From the NCBI GenBank assembly GCA_049511415.1, contig JBEKYC010000010.1, positions 1 through 64,000 of the forward strand: a stretch of 64,000 bases of DNA, in the 5' to 3' direction. This stretch comes from Bog-159 sp049511415 (GTDB taxonomy: Bacteria; Acidobacteriota; Terriglobia; Bryobacterales; Bryobacteraceae). The position numbers were made by a program, and so were the translations under genes. The notes below the pieces were generated by a model. It worked only from the letters and a program-made list of their open reading frames with translations, was not told where the DNA came from and did no database searches. This document shows, in pieces, positions 18,237 through 28,336 of the stretch (positions are counted from its first letter, which is position 1; each line of letters opens with the position of its first letter).

Positions 18237-19151
18237 ATGGAACCCGTTGGGGGGATCATCCGTAATAAGCCTGAGAACGTGCAAATTCAAATTCAGAATC
18301 TCTCAAAGACGTACGCCAACGGGGTGAAGGCCCTGGACAGCGTATCGCTGAACATTCCCTGTGGCATGTACGGCCTCCTGGGTCCAAATGGCGCGGGCAA
18401 GTCAACGCTGATGCGGACGCTGGCCACCCTGCAGGATCCCGACTCCGGCAGCGCCATGCTGGGCGGCATCGACATGCTGAAGCAAAAAGACGAGGTGCGC
18501 CGGCGTCTCGGATACCTGCCGCAGGATTTCGGCGTTTACCCGCGCATTTCCGCGCAGGACATGCTGGATCACCTCGCCTTGCTCAAGGGTCTTACGAATT
18601 CGGGCGAGCGAAAGCAGCGCGTGGCGGCTATGCTGGAACGCTGCAATCTGTACGATGTCCGCAAGAAGAATCTGACGGGCTTCTCGGGCGGCATGCGGCA
18701 GCGCTTCGGCATCGCCCAGGCGCTCATCGGCGACCCGCAATTGTTGATCGTGGATGAGCCCACCGCGGGCCTGGACCCCGGCGAGCGCAATCGCTTCTAC
18801 AACCTTCTGGCCGAGGTGGGTGAACAGGTGGTAGTCATTCTTTCCACCCACATCGTGGAGGACGTCACGGATCTTTGCACGAAAATGGCGATCATCCACG
18901 AAGGCCGCGTCCTGTTCGAAGGCCCGCCGGAGGATGCCATTGCCGGGCTGCGCGGGCGTGTATGGCAGCGGTCGGTGGCCAAGACCGAACTGCCCGGATA
19001 CGAGCAGCGCTGCCGCGTGATTTCGAACCGCCTGGTGGGCGGGCGGCCCTTCGTGCACGTGCTCAGCGAAGAAGCGCCGGGCGAGGGCTTTGTGGCGGGA
19101 GCGCCCGACCTGGAGGATGTGTTCTTTACCCGCATCCGGGGCTGGAACTAG
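18237..19151 (+). CDS. ABC transporter ATP-binding protein
   Basis: ATPase of an ABC-2-type exporter, about 304 residues. Walker A GPNGAGKST (49-57), signature FSGGMRQR, Walker B LLIVDEPTAGLDP, and the switch His in LSTHIVEDV. I start at the ATG at 18237; an upstream GTG at 18198 would overlap the CDF start codon, and a GTG at 18279 is another option. No strong ribosome site marks any of them. The stop is 4 bases before the ATG of the permease/peptidase gene, so the two form one transporter operon. Confidence 0.92.
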   Translation: MEPVGGIIRNKPENVQIQIQNLSKTYANGVKALDSVSLNIPCGMYGLLGPNGAGKSTLMRTLATLQDPDSGSAMLGGIDMLKQKDEVRRRLGYLPQDFGVYPRISAQDMLDHLALLKGLTNSGERKQRVAAMLERCNLYDVRKKNLTGFSGGMRQRFGIAQALIGDPQLLIVDEPTAGLDPGERNRFYNLLAEVGEQVVVILSTHIVEDVTDLCTKMAIIHEGRVLFEGPPEDAIAGLRGRVWQRSVAKTELPGYEQRCRVISNRLVGGRPFVHVLSEEAPGEGFVAGAPDLEDVFFTRIRGWN

Positions 19152-19155
19152 GGCC

Positions 19156-22100
19156 ATGCTGCGCCACATTCTAGCCTTCGAAATCCGCTACTGGCTGCGC
19201 TCCTGGATGCTGTGGATCTTCCTGCTCATCATCTCGGCGCTGATTTTCGCGGCGGCCAGCACGGATAACGTGACGCTGGGCGATTCGTTGCAGAATACCT
19301 ATCGCAACGCGCCGTTCGTGATCCAGAACTTCTATTCGTTTATCGGCCTGCTCACGTTGTTGATGGCTCCGGCGTTCGTCAACTCGGCGGCGGCGCGGGA
19401 TTTCAGCTACCGCACGCACGAGATCATTTTCTCCACGCCCGTGCGCCGCCGCGACTATCTGCTGGGCCGGTTCAGCGGCGCTACGCTGGTGGCCATTGTG
19501 CCGATGCTGGGCGTATCCATCGGCATCCTGCTGGCGAAGTATATGCCGTGGGTGGATGCCGAGCGCTGGGGACCAGTGAATTGGGCGGCGCATGTGCAAG
19601 GCATCCTGGTCTTCGCCGTGCCCAATGGCATCTTCATCGCGGCGGTTTTGTTCGCCATCGCCGTGTGGGCGCGCAACGAAATTGCGCCCTTCATTGGCGC
19701 GCTGCTGCTGCTGACCGGATACAGCGTGACGGACGCCCTTACGCAGAACCTGGAGCGTGAGCGGATCGCCGCGCTGCTCGATCCGTTCGGCATTCGCGCA
19801 TTCAGCGTCGCGACCAAATACTGGACCGTGGCCGAGAAGAACACCCGCGCCATCGGCTTCGACGGTCTGTTGTTTTGGAATCGGCTGATCTGGCTGGCGG
19901 TAGGCGGCCTGATCTTCGCGTTGGTATACCGCAAGTTCAGCTTCGCCGAGAAGTCGGTTAAGGTCAAGGCGGCCGAATCTGCGCCGGCGCCGCTGATTCA
20001 TGCAGCGCCGCTCCGCGTCCCCGCGTCTCCGCGTCCCGCGTTCCCATCCCGCTGGCTTCAGTTCACGGCCTCGGTGCGCGTGCAACTGCTCGGCGTGGTC
20101 AAGAGCACTTCCTTCATCGTGATCCTGTTGGCCGGCCTGCTGAACTCGATCCCGTCCGTGGCGCTGAGCGCCCGCGAAGCCTTCGACGGCGCCAGTTATC
20201 CGGTCACCTACTGGGTGCTCGAAATGATCGCCGGCACGCTGTATATGTTCATCGTCGGCATGATCACGTTCTATGCCGGTGTGCTGGTGTGGAAGGAGCG
20301 CGACACCCGCATGGATGAAATTCACGACGCCCTGCCTATACCGGATTGGTTGTCGTATGCGTCGCGCCTTACCGCGCTGCTCTCCATCGTCATGCTGGTG
20401 CAATTTGTGGCCATGCTGAGCGGCATCGCGGTACAAACCTGGCTGGGATTTCATCGCTACCAGTTCGCTCTGTATTTGAAGGAACTGTTCCTGCGCGACG
20501 CATCCTTCTTTTTGTTCTCGGCGGTGCTGGCCTTCTTCATCCATGCCATCTCGCCTAACAAGTACGTGGGCTATTTCGCTTTCGTTACATTTCTGATCCT
20601 GAACGTCTTCATTTGGCGCCCGCTCAACGTGGCGACTTACCTGGCACGGTTCGGCATGCGGCCTTCCGTGACTTACTCCGATTTCTTCGGCGACGCTCCC
20701 TTTCGCGCCAGTTGGGATTGGTTCACGCTGTATTGGCTGCTGTTCTGCGGTTTGCTTTCGATCGGCGCGGTGCTGTTCTGGCCGCGTGGCAAGCAGGCCC
20801 GCTGGAGCGAGCGCTGGCATGAGGCGAAGCTGCGTTTTCATGGCGGCCTGCGGCCCGTGGCCGCGGTGTGTCTGCTGCTTTTCCTCGCCACCGGCGGGTG
20901 GATCGCATACAACACCATGGTCCTGAATCCGCTCTTCGGACCCACCGACCTGGAACGCCAGCAAGCCGATTACGAGAAAACTTACAAGAAGTTCGATCAG
21001 CAGCCCCAGCCGCGCAGCCGTAGCGTGAAGTACGCCATCGACATCTATCCGGAGTCGCGTAGCATGGTGATGCGCGGCGAGGCAGTGATAGAAAATCCGT
21101 ACCAGCAGCCGATTCATGAGATTCACTTCTCGCTCGACGGCCATTACCGCACGCAAATCGACATACCTGGCGCGGTTCTGGCCAAGGATGACGACCGCCT
21201 GTACTACCGTGTTTACCGCTTCACCGCGCCGCTCGAACCCGGTGAAAAGCGCACCATGCGCTTCACCGTCGAAAGCCGCACGCGCGGCTTTGAGAACTCC
21301 CCCAGCAATCTCGAACTGGTGCAGAATGGCACGTTCTTCAACAACAGCGTCGGCCCGATTATCGGCTACCGGCGCGATCGCGAACTGGACGACGCCAACA
21401 AGCGGCGCAAGTACGGTCTGAACGAGCTGGACCTGATGCCCGCGCTGGAACGGAACTGCACCGCCGATTGCATGGAGAATTACATCGGCGGGCATTCCGA
21501 CTGGATGGATGTGGATACGGTGATCGGCACGGCGCCCGATCAGATTGCCGTGGCCCCCGGATCGTTGGTCCGGGAATGGCGCGGCGAAGGCGGCCGGCGC
21601 TATTTCGAATATAAGCTGGACCACCAGTCTCTGGGTTTCTACTCCTTTATTTCGGCCCGTTATGAGGTGGCGCGCGAGGATTGGAACGGTATCAAGCTCG
21701 AGGTCTATTACATTAAGGAACATCCTTGGAACGTGCCGCGCATGCTGAATTCGCTGCGCAAATCGCTCGATTATTTTACGCGCAACTTCGGCCCGTATGA
21801 TCACAAGGAAGCCCGCATCATCGAATTCCCGCGCGTGGCGCGCTTCGCGCAAGCCTTTCCGGGCACCATGCCATATTCCGAAGCCATCGGCTTCATCGCC
21901 GACCTCAGCCGTCCCGACGACATCGATTCCGTCTTCTACGTGGTGGCGCATGAAATGGGGCACCAGTGGTGGGCGCACCAGGTGATCGGCGCCAATATGG
22001 AAGGCGCTACGCTGCTTTCGGAAACCATGGCCCAATATTCCGCGCTCATGGTGATGGAAAAGGAATACGGCCGCGACCTGGAGCGCAAGTTTCTGAAGTT

Positions 22101-22734
22101 CGAAATGGACCGCTATCTGCGTTCGCGGGGCCGCGAGCGCCTGAAGGAGCACCCGCTGCTGACCGTGGAGGCCAACCAAGGCTACGTGCATTATCGCAAG
22201 GGCAGCGTGGAAATGTACTACCTGAAAGAAATGATCGGCGAAGATGCCGTAAACCGGGCGCTGCATAAACTGGTTCAGCAATACGGTTACGCGCCGCCGC
22301 CATATCCGACTTCATGGGCGCTGGTGGACGCTTTGCGCGCCGAAACGCCGCCGCAGTATCAATATCTGATGAAAGACCTCTTCGAGGACATGACCCTGTT
22401 CTCGAATCGTACGCTGTCGGCCACCGCGCACAAGCGCGCCGACGGCAAGTACGACGTGACGATCGACATCGAGACCCGCAAGTACAAGGCCGATGCCAAG
22501 GGCAACGAGACGGAAGTGCCGGTCAACGACTGGATCGACATCGGCGCGTTTGCCAAGCCGGAGAAGGGCCGGAAGTATGGACGCACGCTCTATCGCGAGC
22601 GCCTGCATTTGGCGGGCACGCGCTCCACGCACACATTTACAGTGGATGAACTGCCCGACAAAGCCGGAGTCGATCCTTTCCTAGTGCTGGTGGATCGCAT
22701 TCCGGACGACAACATGAAGACCGTTTCGCAGTAG
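19156..22734 (+). CDS. ABC-2 permease fused to an M1-type metallopeptidase
   Basis: 1192 residues. The first half is an ABC-2 permease with two blocks of membrane helices (about 12-270 and 310-600; for example WMLWIFLLIISALIFAAA, DYLLGRFSGATLVAIVPML). After a last helix (AVCLLLFLATGGWIAY) the C-terminal half is an extracytoplasmic M1/gluzincin peptidase: substrate-side beta domain, then HEMGH at 932-936 and the glutamate of LLSET. The spacer between HExxH and that Glu is 19 residues, one more than the classical 18. The ATP-binding subunit is immediately upstream. Similar fusions are annotated in Bacteroidota and Acidobacteriota; the transported or cleaved substrate is unknown. Start ATG at 19156 follows GGGCC directly. 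Confidence 0.9.
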   Translation: MLRHILAFEIRYWLRSWMLWIFLLIISALIFAAASTDNVTLGDSLQNTYRNAPFVIQNFYSFIGLLTLLMAPAFVNSAAARDFSYRTHEIIFSTPVRRRDYLLGRFSGATLVAIVPMLGVSIGILLAKYMPWVDAERWGPVNWAAHVQGILVFAVPNGIFIAAVLFAIAVWARNEIAPFIGALLLLTGYSVTDALTQNLERERIAALLDPFGIRAFSVATKYWTVAEKNTRAIGFDGLLFWNRLIWLAVGGLIFALVYRKFSFAEKSVKVKAAESAPAPLIHAAPLRVPASPRPAFPSRWLQFTASVRVQLLGVVKSTSFIVILLAGLLNSIPSVALSAREAFDGASYPVTYWVLEMIAGTLYMFIVGMITFYAGVLVWKERDTRMDEIHDALPIPDWLSYASRLTALLSIVMLVQFVAMLSGIAVQTWLGFHRYQFALYLKELFLRDASFFLFSAVLAFFIHAISPNKYVGYFAFVTFLILNVFIWRPLNVATYLARFGMRPSVTYSDFFGDAPFRASWDWFTLYWLLFCGLLSIGAVLFWPRGKQARWSERWHEAKLRFHGGLRPVAAVCLLLFLATGGWIAYNTMVLNPLFGPTDLERQQADYEKTYKKFDQQPQPRSRSVKYAIDIYPESRSMVMRGEAVIENPYQQPIHEIHFSLDGHYRTQIDIPGAVLAKDDDRLYYRVYRFTAPLEPGEKRTMRFTVESRTRGFENSPSNLELVQNGTFFNNSVGPIIGYRRDRELDDANKRRKYGLNELDLMPALERNCTADCMENYIGGHSDWMDVDTVIGTAPDQIAVAPGSLVREWRGEGGRRYFEYKLDHQSLGFYSFISARYEVAREDWNGIKLEVYYIKEHPWNVPRMLNSLRKSLDYFTRNFGPYDHKEARIIEFPRVARFAQAFPGTMPYSEAIGFIADLSRPDDIDSVFYVVAHEMGHQWWAHQVIGANMEGATLLSETMAQYSALMVMEKEYGRDLERKFLKFEMDRYLRSRGRERLKEHPLLTVEANQGYVHYRKGSVEMYYLKEMIGEDAVNRALHKLVQQYGYAPPPYPTSWALVDALRAETPPQYQYLMKDLFEDMTLFSNRTLSATAHKRADGKYDVTIDIETRKYKADAKGNETEVPVNDWIDIGAFAKPEKGRKYGRTLYRERLHLAGTRSTHTFTVDELPDKAGVDPFLVLVDRIPDDNMKTVSQ

Positions 22735-22750
22735 TCACGGCGCAGGCTGC

Positions 22751-22756
22751 TATGCT
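22751..22756 (+). promoter_or_regulatory. Putative -10 box close to the YfhO-like gene start
   Basis: TATGCT at 22751-22756 is followed after 9 bases by the ATG at 22766. No convincing -35 box. If used, transcription would start almost at the start codon. Confidence 0.35.
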
Positions 22757-22765
22757 CGAAATTCG

Positions 22766-24862
22766 ATGCGTCGCATGCGGCGGGGATGGCCCATACTGGT
22801 GCTGCTGGCGGAAGTGTTGGCCTTCTTCCGGCACGTTCTGTTCTACGGCCACTACGCCATCCCGTGGGACTTCCGCTATTACCATCTCTCGCAAGCCTGG
22901 TTTTTAGCCCGCTCGCTGGCGCGCGGGGAACTGCCGCTTTGGGACCCTTACACCTACTGCGGGATGCCGTTCCATGCCAACCTGACGGCGCAGCTTTTCT
23001 ATCCGCCGACGCTCGCCGTGATTCTGCTGAGTAACTGGACCGGCGGCAATCATCTTCTCTATTGGCTTGAGCTACAGATGGCCGCGCACGTGTTACTGGC
23101 AGGCGCGTTCACTTACTGGCTGCTGCGGCGTTTGGGGGCGGGACGGGCTGCGGCGCTGGCCGGTGCAACCGTCTATCAATTGGGTGCGTACACCGCTTCG
23201 CAAGTTGAGCACCTGGGCGCCATCGATGGGGCCGCCTGGCTGCCGCTGGCGTGGTTGTGCGTGATCGCGCTGAAGGAGCAATTCATTTGGCGGTGGCTGG
23301 CAGCGCTCGTCGTTGCGTTAGCGATGTCCATCCTGGCGGGATTCCCGGCAGCCACCGCGGTGGTGTTCATCACGACTTTCCTGCTGGCCGCGATCCTGGC
23401 GCCGCGGACACTGGCGTACACCGCGGCCGCGGCGGTCTGGGCCGTGCTGCTTGCCGCCGTTCAGGTCTTCCCCACCATGCAACTCTCGCGCCTGAGCGTC
23501 GCGCAGTACCGCAGCCACTATTTGCGGACGGGTGGCGGCATGCCGCTGGCCGCGTTAGTCTCGCTGGTCCTGCCCAATCACTACGGCATCTTTCAATTCG
23601 ATGCCGGCGCCTGGAAGTTGCCCTACGAGGTGACGTTTCTCTATACTTACTGCGGCATCCCCGCGTTGGTTTTCGCCGCGTGGGCGCTGGCAACCCGCAA
23701 GAACCGGTATACCTCGCGGCTGGCACTGCTTACATTCTGCGCCGCGCTGTGGATGCTGGGCGATTCCACACCCGTCGGCCGGACCTTCTTCGTCATGCTG
23801 CCGGAAGTGGTCAAGAATTCCCTGTATGCGCAGTTCGCCCTCAGCGCATTCGTGCTCGGCATGGCCATACTGGCCGGCTTGGGCGCGCAGCAGATCCTGG
23901 CCGGCCGGCGCCCATGGATCCAAGCTGGCGTCGTAGCGATCGTGGCCGTCGACTTGATCGCGGTCAGCTCCGGCCGCCCGTTTAACACCGCGGACGAACA
24001 ACGCGACCCCGGCATCGGCTACGATCACTATGCCAGTGTGCCCCAGATTCCCGCCGAATTGCGGCGCCTCGCCAATCAGACCGTGCCCCCGTGGCGCATG
24101 GATTCGATGGAGGGATACGCGGACATGATCACACACGGGCCGCTCTTCGAATTTCCCTCCGCCAACGGCAATGATCCGTTTTCGCTGATCCGTCTCATGC
24201 AGGTTCGCCTGTCGTTCTGCCAGGGCGTATTGTGGGGCCGGTTCTACGAGATCCACGATCCGGATTCACCGGTCTTGAAGCTGCTCAACGTGCGCTACGT
24301 GCTCTCGGCGCATGTGCTCGAAAAGCCTGGCGGCCTTGTGCCGCTGCTCGAACTGCCGGGTACGCATGTGTACCAGAATCCAGGAGCGCTGCCGCGATTC
24401 TTCCTGGTCAGTCGCCTCCGGCAGGCAGACAATATGGACCAGGCGCTCGCCATCTTGCGCGCGCGCGATTTTGATCCAACCACGGAGGCGGTGGTGGAAT
24501 CGCCCATCCAGGTTCCGCCGGGCGCCGCCACCGGCAGTGTGCGCGCTTTGGAGTACGCGCCACGCGGATTTGCGGTCGAAACCGATACACCGGCGCCCGC
24601 ATTCCTGGTGACCTCGGAAACCGCCTATCCGGGCTGGCGGGCCTGGATCGATGACCAGCCGCTCCCACTCGTCATGACCAACGTCGCGTTCCGCGGTCTG
24701 CCAGTGCCCGCCGGCAAACACGTAGTAAGAATGCGCTACGATCCGGAACTCCTGTGGCTCTCGGCATGGATCTCGCTTGTGGCAACGCTCGCGCTGGCCC
24801 TGGCCGCATGGTTCGGCGATAATAGGCAAGCAAAGGCGTCATGGACTTCAAAGACCAACTGA
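22766..24862 (+). CDS. YfhO-like multi-pass membrane protein
   Basis: 698 residues with at least ten membrane helices in the first two thirds (for example PILVLLAEVLAFFRHVLFY, LLAGAFTYWLLRRLGAGRA, WLAALVVALAMSILAGFPA) and a soluble extracytoplasmic C-terminal part ending in a last helix. Features typical of the YfhO/GT-C-like group: IPWDFRYYHLSQAW and LPLWDPYTYCGMPF early, and ETAYPGWRAWIDDQPLPL near the end. Related proteins transfer sugars from lipid carriers to cell-envelope polymers; the acceptor is unknown. The stop overlaps dnaG by 22 bases, so they may share a transcript. Confidence 0.85.
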   Translation: MRRMRRGWPILVLLAEVLAFFRHVLFYGHYAIPWDFRYYHLSQAWFLARSLARGELPLWDPYTYCGMPFHANLTAQLFYPPTLAVILLSNWTGGNHLLYWLELQMAAHVLLAGAFTYWLLRRLGAGRAAALAGATVYQLGAYTASQVEHLGAIDGAAWLPLAWLCVIALKEQFIWRWLAALVVALAMSILAGFPAATAVVFITTFLLAAILAPRTLAYTAAAAVWAVLLAAVQVFPTMQLSRLSVAQYRSHYLRTGGGMPLAALVSLVLPNHYGIFQFDAGAWKLPYEVTFLYTYCGIPALVFAAWALATRKNRYTSRLALLTFCAALWMLGDSTPVGRTFFVMLPEVVKNSLYAQFALSAFVLGMAILAGLGAQQILAGRRPWIQAGVVAIVAVDLIAVSSGRPFNTADEQRDPGIGYDHYASVPQIPAELRRLANQTVPPWRMDSMEGYADMITHGPLFEFPSANGNDPFSLIRLMQVRLSFCQGVLWGRFYEIHDPDSPVLKLLNVRYVLSAHVLEKPGGLVPLLELPGTHVYQNPGALPRFFLVSRLRQADNMDQALAILRARDFDPTTEAVVESPIQVPPGAATGSVRALEYAPRGFAVETDTPAPAFLVTSETAYPGWRAWIDDQPLPLVMTNVAFRGLPVPAGKHVVRMRYDPELLWLSAWISLVATLALALAAWFGDNRQAKASWTSKTN

Positions 24863-26574
24863 AAGCCTCGGTCGACATCGTCAAGGTGATCGGGGAATAC
24901 GTGCGGCTGCGCAAGTCCGGCGTCTCGCGCTATTCCGGTCTGTGCCCGTTTCACAGCGAGAAGACGCCTTCGTTCTCCGTGCACGCCGTGCACCAGTTCT
25001 ATAAGTGCTTCGGCTGCGGCGTTTCCGGGGATGTCCTGAAGTTCGTCATGGAATTCGAGCACGTTAGTTTCCCCGAAGCGCTGAAACTGGTGGCTGAGCG
25101 CAACGGCATCCCCATGCCCAAGCGCGCCGAGTATGCGGACGCCGATACGCGCCTGCGGGCCGCTGCTTTCCAGATGCAGGAACTGGCCCAGGAGGCTTTT
25201 CGCGAACAGCTTGCTTCGTCCGCGGGCGCCGAGGCCCGCCGCTATCTCGAAAAACGGGGGGTGTCGCCGGAAATCGCCGCGCAGTTCGGGTTGGGCTACG
25301 CGGAACGCGGCGGGCGCGCACTGCTGCGCCTTTTTGAACGGCAGGGATTCACCCCCGATCAACTCGAGCAATCGGGCCTGCTGGGCCGGCGCGAGGATGG
25401 CGGCTTCTACGACCGCTTCCGCCATCGCCTCATGTTTCCCATCCACAGCGAATCCGGCAAAGTGATCGGCTTCGGCGGCCGCGCGCTCGATCCCGCCGAC
25501 GAGCCCAAGTACTTGAACTCCGCCGAATCGCCGATATATAAGAAGAGCGCTGTTCTCTACAACTTGCACCGCGCCAAAGAGGGCATCCGCAAGGCGGACC
25601 GGTCGGTGTTGGTGGAAGGGTACATGGATGCCATCGGCGTGTCCGCGGCGGGCATGCCGGAAGTGGTGGCCAGCTGCGGAACGTCGCTCACGGCGCAGCA
25701 GGTGCAAGCCTTGCGCCGGCATTCCGATAGGATCGTCGTGAATTTCGATCCTGACGCCGCCGGCGCCAATGCCGCGGAACGGTCGATTAACCTGTTGCTG
25801 AACGAGAGCGTGCGCGTGCATATCGCGGAACTCGAAGACGGCCTGGATCCGGACGAATACTGCCAAAAGTATGGCGCGGACGGATATCGCACCAAGATCG
25901 ATCAGGCGAAAGATTATTACTACTGGTTGGAAGACCGCGTGCTCCGCAAATATCCCAATTCGCTGGAGGGTAAATTAGCGGGCTTCCGGACGGTTCTGCT
26001 TCCCGCCATCCTGCAACTGCCGGATGAAATCTCGCGGCAGGCCCGCGCCGCCGACGCGGCGGACCACCTGCGGATCGATCCGGCGGCGGTGCGCAAGGAG
26101 ATCCGCAAAGCCGCATCCGAACGGCGCGACAAGAAAGCGGCGCCCGTGCGCGAGCCCCTGCGCGCCGATGAGAAGATCCTGCTGAATCTGCTGGTCTCAA
26201 ACCCGGAAGCCCGCGGCGAACTGATCCCCCGGCTGGAACAACTTCCGGCGGTCGAACAATTCGCCACGCGGCAAATATTCAAGGCTTTATTCACCTTGCA
26301 CGCGGGCGGGCCGGTCGGTTACGAGGAGTTGCATGCCCGCCTGGAAGAAGGAGATCAAGAAATATTAGCGTTCGCGGTGCTCCAGAATGAAACGAATAGC
26401 TCCGCCGATTCACTAGAAGTAGGGAGGGAGTGTCTCCGTAGTCTGGAGCGCTCCGGACTCAGAACGCAGGTGGCGGCACTGAAGGCGCGGGTTAAAGACG
26501 CGGAGAGATCGGGAGATTTGCGCGAGGCATTGCGCCTGGCCGAGGAGTTGCGCCGGCTCGAACAGGCAAGTTAG
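24841..26574 (+). CDS. dnaG: DNA primase
   Basis: 577-residue replication primase that makes RNA primers at the fork. CHC2 zinc-binding domain with C35, H38, C56 and C59 (CPFHSEKTPSFSV...KCFGCG); the RNA polymerase core has the TOPRIM motifs VLVEGYMDAIG and VNFDPDAAG; the C-terminal third is helical (helicase-binding). Length is usual. It is followed by rpoD, the conserved macromolecular-synthesis arrangement. The start overlaps the 3' end of the YfhO-like gene. Confidence 0.96.
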   Translation: MDFKDQLKASVDIVKVIGEYVRLRKSGVSRYSGLCPFHSEKTPSFSVHAVHQFYKCFGCGVSGDVLKFVMEFEHVSFPEALKLVAERNGIPMPKRAEYADADTRLRAAAFQMQELAQEAFREQLASSAGAEARRYLEKRGVSPEIAAQFGLGYAERGGRALLRLFERQGFTPDQLEQSGLLGRREDGGFYDRFRHRLMFPIHSESGKVIGFGGRALDPADEPKYLNSAESPIYKKSAVLYNLHRAKEGIRKADRSVLVEGYMDAIGVSAAGMPEVVASCGTSLTAQQVQALRRHSDRIVVNFDPDAAGANAAERSINLLLNESVRVHIAELEDGLDPDEYCQKYGADGYRTKIDQAKDYYYWLEDRVLRKYPNSLEGKLAGFRTVLLPAILQLPDEISRQARAADAADHLRIDPAAVRKEIRKAASERRDKKAAPVREPLRADEKILLNLLVSNPEARGELIPRLEQLPAVEQFATRQIFKALFTLHAGGPVGYEELHARLEEGDQEILAFAVLQNETNSSADSLEVGRECLRSLERSGLRTQVAALKARVKDAERSGDLREALRLAEELRRLEQAS

Positions 26575-26600
26575 GCGCGATAACAAAATGCACGCGGGTG

Positions 26601-26606
26601 TACAAT
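26601..26606 (+). promoter_or_regulatory. Possible -10 box of an rpoD promoter
   Basis: TACAAT at 26601-26606 overlaps the first possible rpoD start codon. If it is a real promoter, transcripts would begin near 26613 and translation would have to start at the in-frame GTG at 26641, which has GGGGCAGG 8 bases upstream. Confidence 0.35.
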
Positions 26607-28332
26607 GTGGGGAAACGTTGCAAACGGGGCAGGCGCTTTAGTGGCACCGGAAGATAAACTCGATCGGCTCCAGCAGTTAGTGGAGAATGGCAAGGAAAAA
26701 GCCTATCTCTCGTTCGATGATGTAAGCGACGGGTTGGCTGCGGATCTCTCCAGCGCCTCCGAACTCGACGGTTTGTTGTCCGGGCTGGACACCTCCTCCA
26801 TCGAGATTATTGAGGAACCCAAAATCGAGTTCGATCAGAAACTGGCGGATCCCGAAGATCTGTCGGATCTGGACCTGGTTCCGGGCGCCGGCGAGAAGGT
26901 CAACGATCCGGTGCGGACGTACCTGCGCGAGATGGGTGCGGTCGCGCTGCTCACCCGCGAGGGCGAAACTGAGATCGCGCGCCGCATTGAACGGGGACAG
27001 AACACGGTCATCAAAGCGCTTTCGCGTTCGCCCGTGGTCATCCAGGAGATACTGAATCTCGCCGTCGAAGTGCAGCGCGGAGCGGTGGCGGCGCGAGACA
27101 TCCTGCTGGTGTCCGATCCCATGATGTTCGAGGAAGCCGCCGACGAGTGCCAGAACGAATTTCTGGCCATGGCCGACGACGCCGCGCGGCTGTACCGGAA
27201 GTTTCAGCAGTTGCGGCAGAAACTGATCGCCATTCCGCGCGGCCTGAAGCCGAAGCAGCATCTGCATCTGCAATGGGAGACGCACCGCGCGCGGGTCCGC
27301 GTTTCGCGGCGTATCCGCTCCGTGCGCTACCAGAGCCAGATTCTGCGCCAGTTCGCCGGCCATATCCGCGCGGCGGTAGACGAATTGACGCCGGTGGAGC
27401 GGGACATCGCCCGCATCCAGCGCAGCATCGAGACCGCCCCGGCGCGCGCCGATGGTGTGAAGGACCTGCGTCGCGAGCAGCGTAGTCATACGCAACGGCT
27501 GCAGCAGATCGAGGAGCAATCCGGATCCGGAGCGGTGGAATTGCGCCGCACGCTGGCGGTGATCACCAAAGCGGACCGCGAAGCCGAGGCCGCCAAGCGC
27601 GAACTGATCGAGGCCAACCTGCGGCTGGTGGTCAGCATTGCCAAGCGCTACACCAACCGCGGCCTGCAGTTCTTGGACTTGATCCAGGAGGGCAACATCG
27701 GCCTGATGCGGGCGGTCGAGAAATTCGAGTACCGCCGCGGTTACAAGTTCTCCACTTACGCTACATGGTGGGTGCGGCAGGCCATCACGCGCGCCATCGC
27801 GGATCAGGCGCGCACCATCCGGATTCCGGTGCACATGATCGAGACCATCAACAAGCTGATCCGCTCCTCGCGCCAGTTGGTGCAGGAGTTGGGCCGCGAA
27901 CCGACTACCGAAGAGTTGGCCAAGCGCATGGATCTTCCGGTCTCCAAAGTGCGCAAGGTGCTGCGCGTGGCCCAGGAACCGATTTCGCTGGAAACGCCCG
28001 TGGGCGAGGAGGAAGAGTCGCACTTGGGCGATTTTCTGATCGACCAGGCCGGCCTTTCCCCGTCCGACGCCGTGATCAATCTCAACCTGCGCGAGCAGAC
28101 GGCGCAGGTATTGAAGACGCTGACGCCCCGCGAGGAAAAGATCGTCAAGATGCGCTTCGGCCTGGAAGACGGCAGCGAGCACACCTTGGAAGAGGTCGGG
28201 CAGAATTTCGCGGTGACGCGCGAGCGCATCCGCCAGATCGAAGCCAAGGCGTTACGTAAATTGCGGCACCCCAGCCGCAGTCATCGTCTGCGCGCGTTTC
28301 TGGAAGATGGCAACGCCAACGGAAACGGCTAG
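26605..28332 (+). CDS. rpoD: Primary sigma factor RpoD (sigma-70)
   Basis: Housekeeping sigma factor, up to 575 residues. Region 1.1 (LDRLQQLVENGKEKAYLSFD), region 1.2 (DPVRTYLREMGAVALLTREG), a non-conserved helical insert, region 2 (LRLVVSIAKRYTNRGLQFLD, EGNIGLMRAVEKFEYRRGYK, FSTYATWWVRQAITRAI), region 3, and region 4 with LTPREEKIVKMRFGL and VTRERIRQIEAKALRKLRHP. The longest frame starts at 26605; the GTG at 26641 has the better ribosome site and may be the true start (563 residues). It follows dnaG. Confidence 0.96.
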   Translation: MWGNVANGAGALVAPEDKLDRLQQLVENGKEKAYLSFDDVSDGLAADLSSASELDGLLSGLDTSSIEIIEEPKIEFDQKLADPEDLSDLDLVPGAGEKVNDPVRTYLREMGAVALLTREGETEIARRIERGQNTVIKALSRSPVVIQEILNLAVEVQRGAVAARDILLVSDPMMFEEAADECQNEFLAMADDAARLYRKFQQLRQKLIAIPRGLKPKQHLHLQWETHRARVRVSRRIRSVRYQSQILRQFAGHIRAAVDELTPVERDIARIQRSIETAPARADGVKDLRREQRSHTQRLQQIEEQSGSGAVELRRTLAVITKADREAEAAKRELIEANLRLVVSIAKRYTNRGLQFLDLIQEGNIGLMRAVEKFEYRRGYKFSTYATWWVRQAITRAIADQARTIRIPVHMIETINKLIRSSRQLVQELGREPTTEELAKRMDLPVSKVRKVLRVAQEPISLETPVGEEEESHLGDFLIDQAGLSPSDAVINLNLREQTAQVLKTLTPREEKIVKMRFGLEDGSEHTLEEVGQNFAVTRERIRQIEAKALRKLRHPSRSHRLRAFLEDGNANGNG

Positions 28333-28336
28333 CTGC

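Noticed and set aside
19171..22281. A 1036-codon open frame on the minus strand
   Set aside because: It is antisense to the permease/peptidase gene. Its translation is His/Arg/Gln-rich with no domain, as expected from opposite-strand frames in GC-rich coding DNA. The same holds for 33154-35505 and 11797-13380 on the minus strand.
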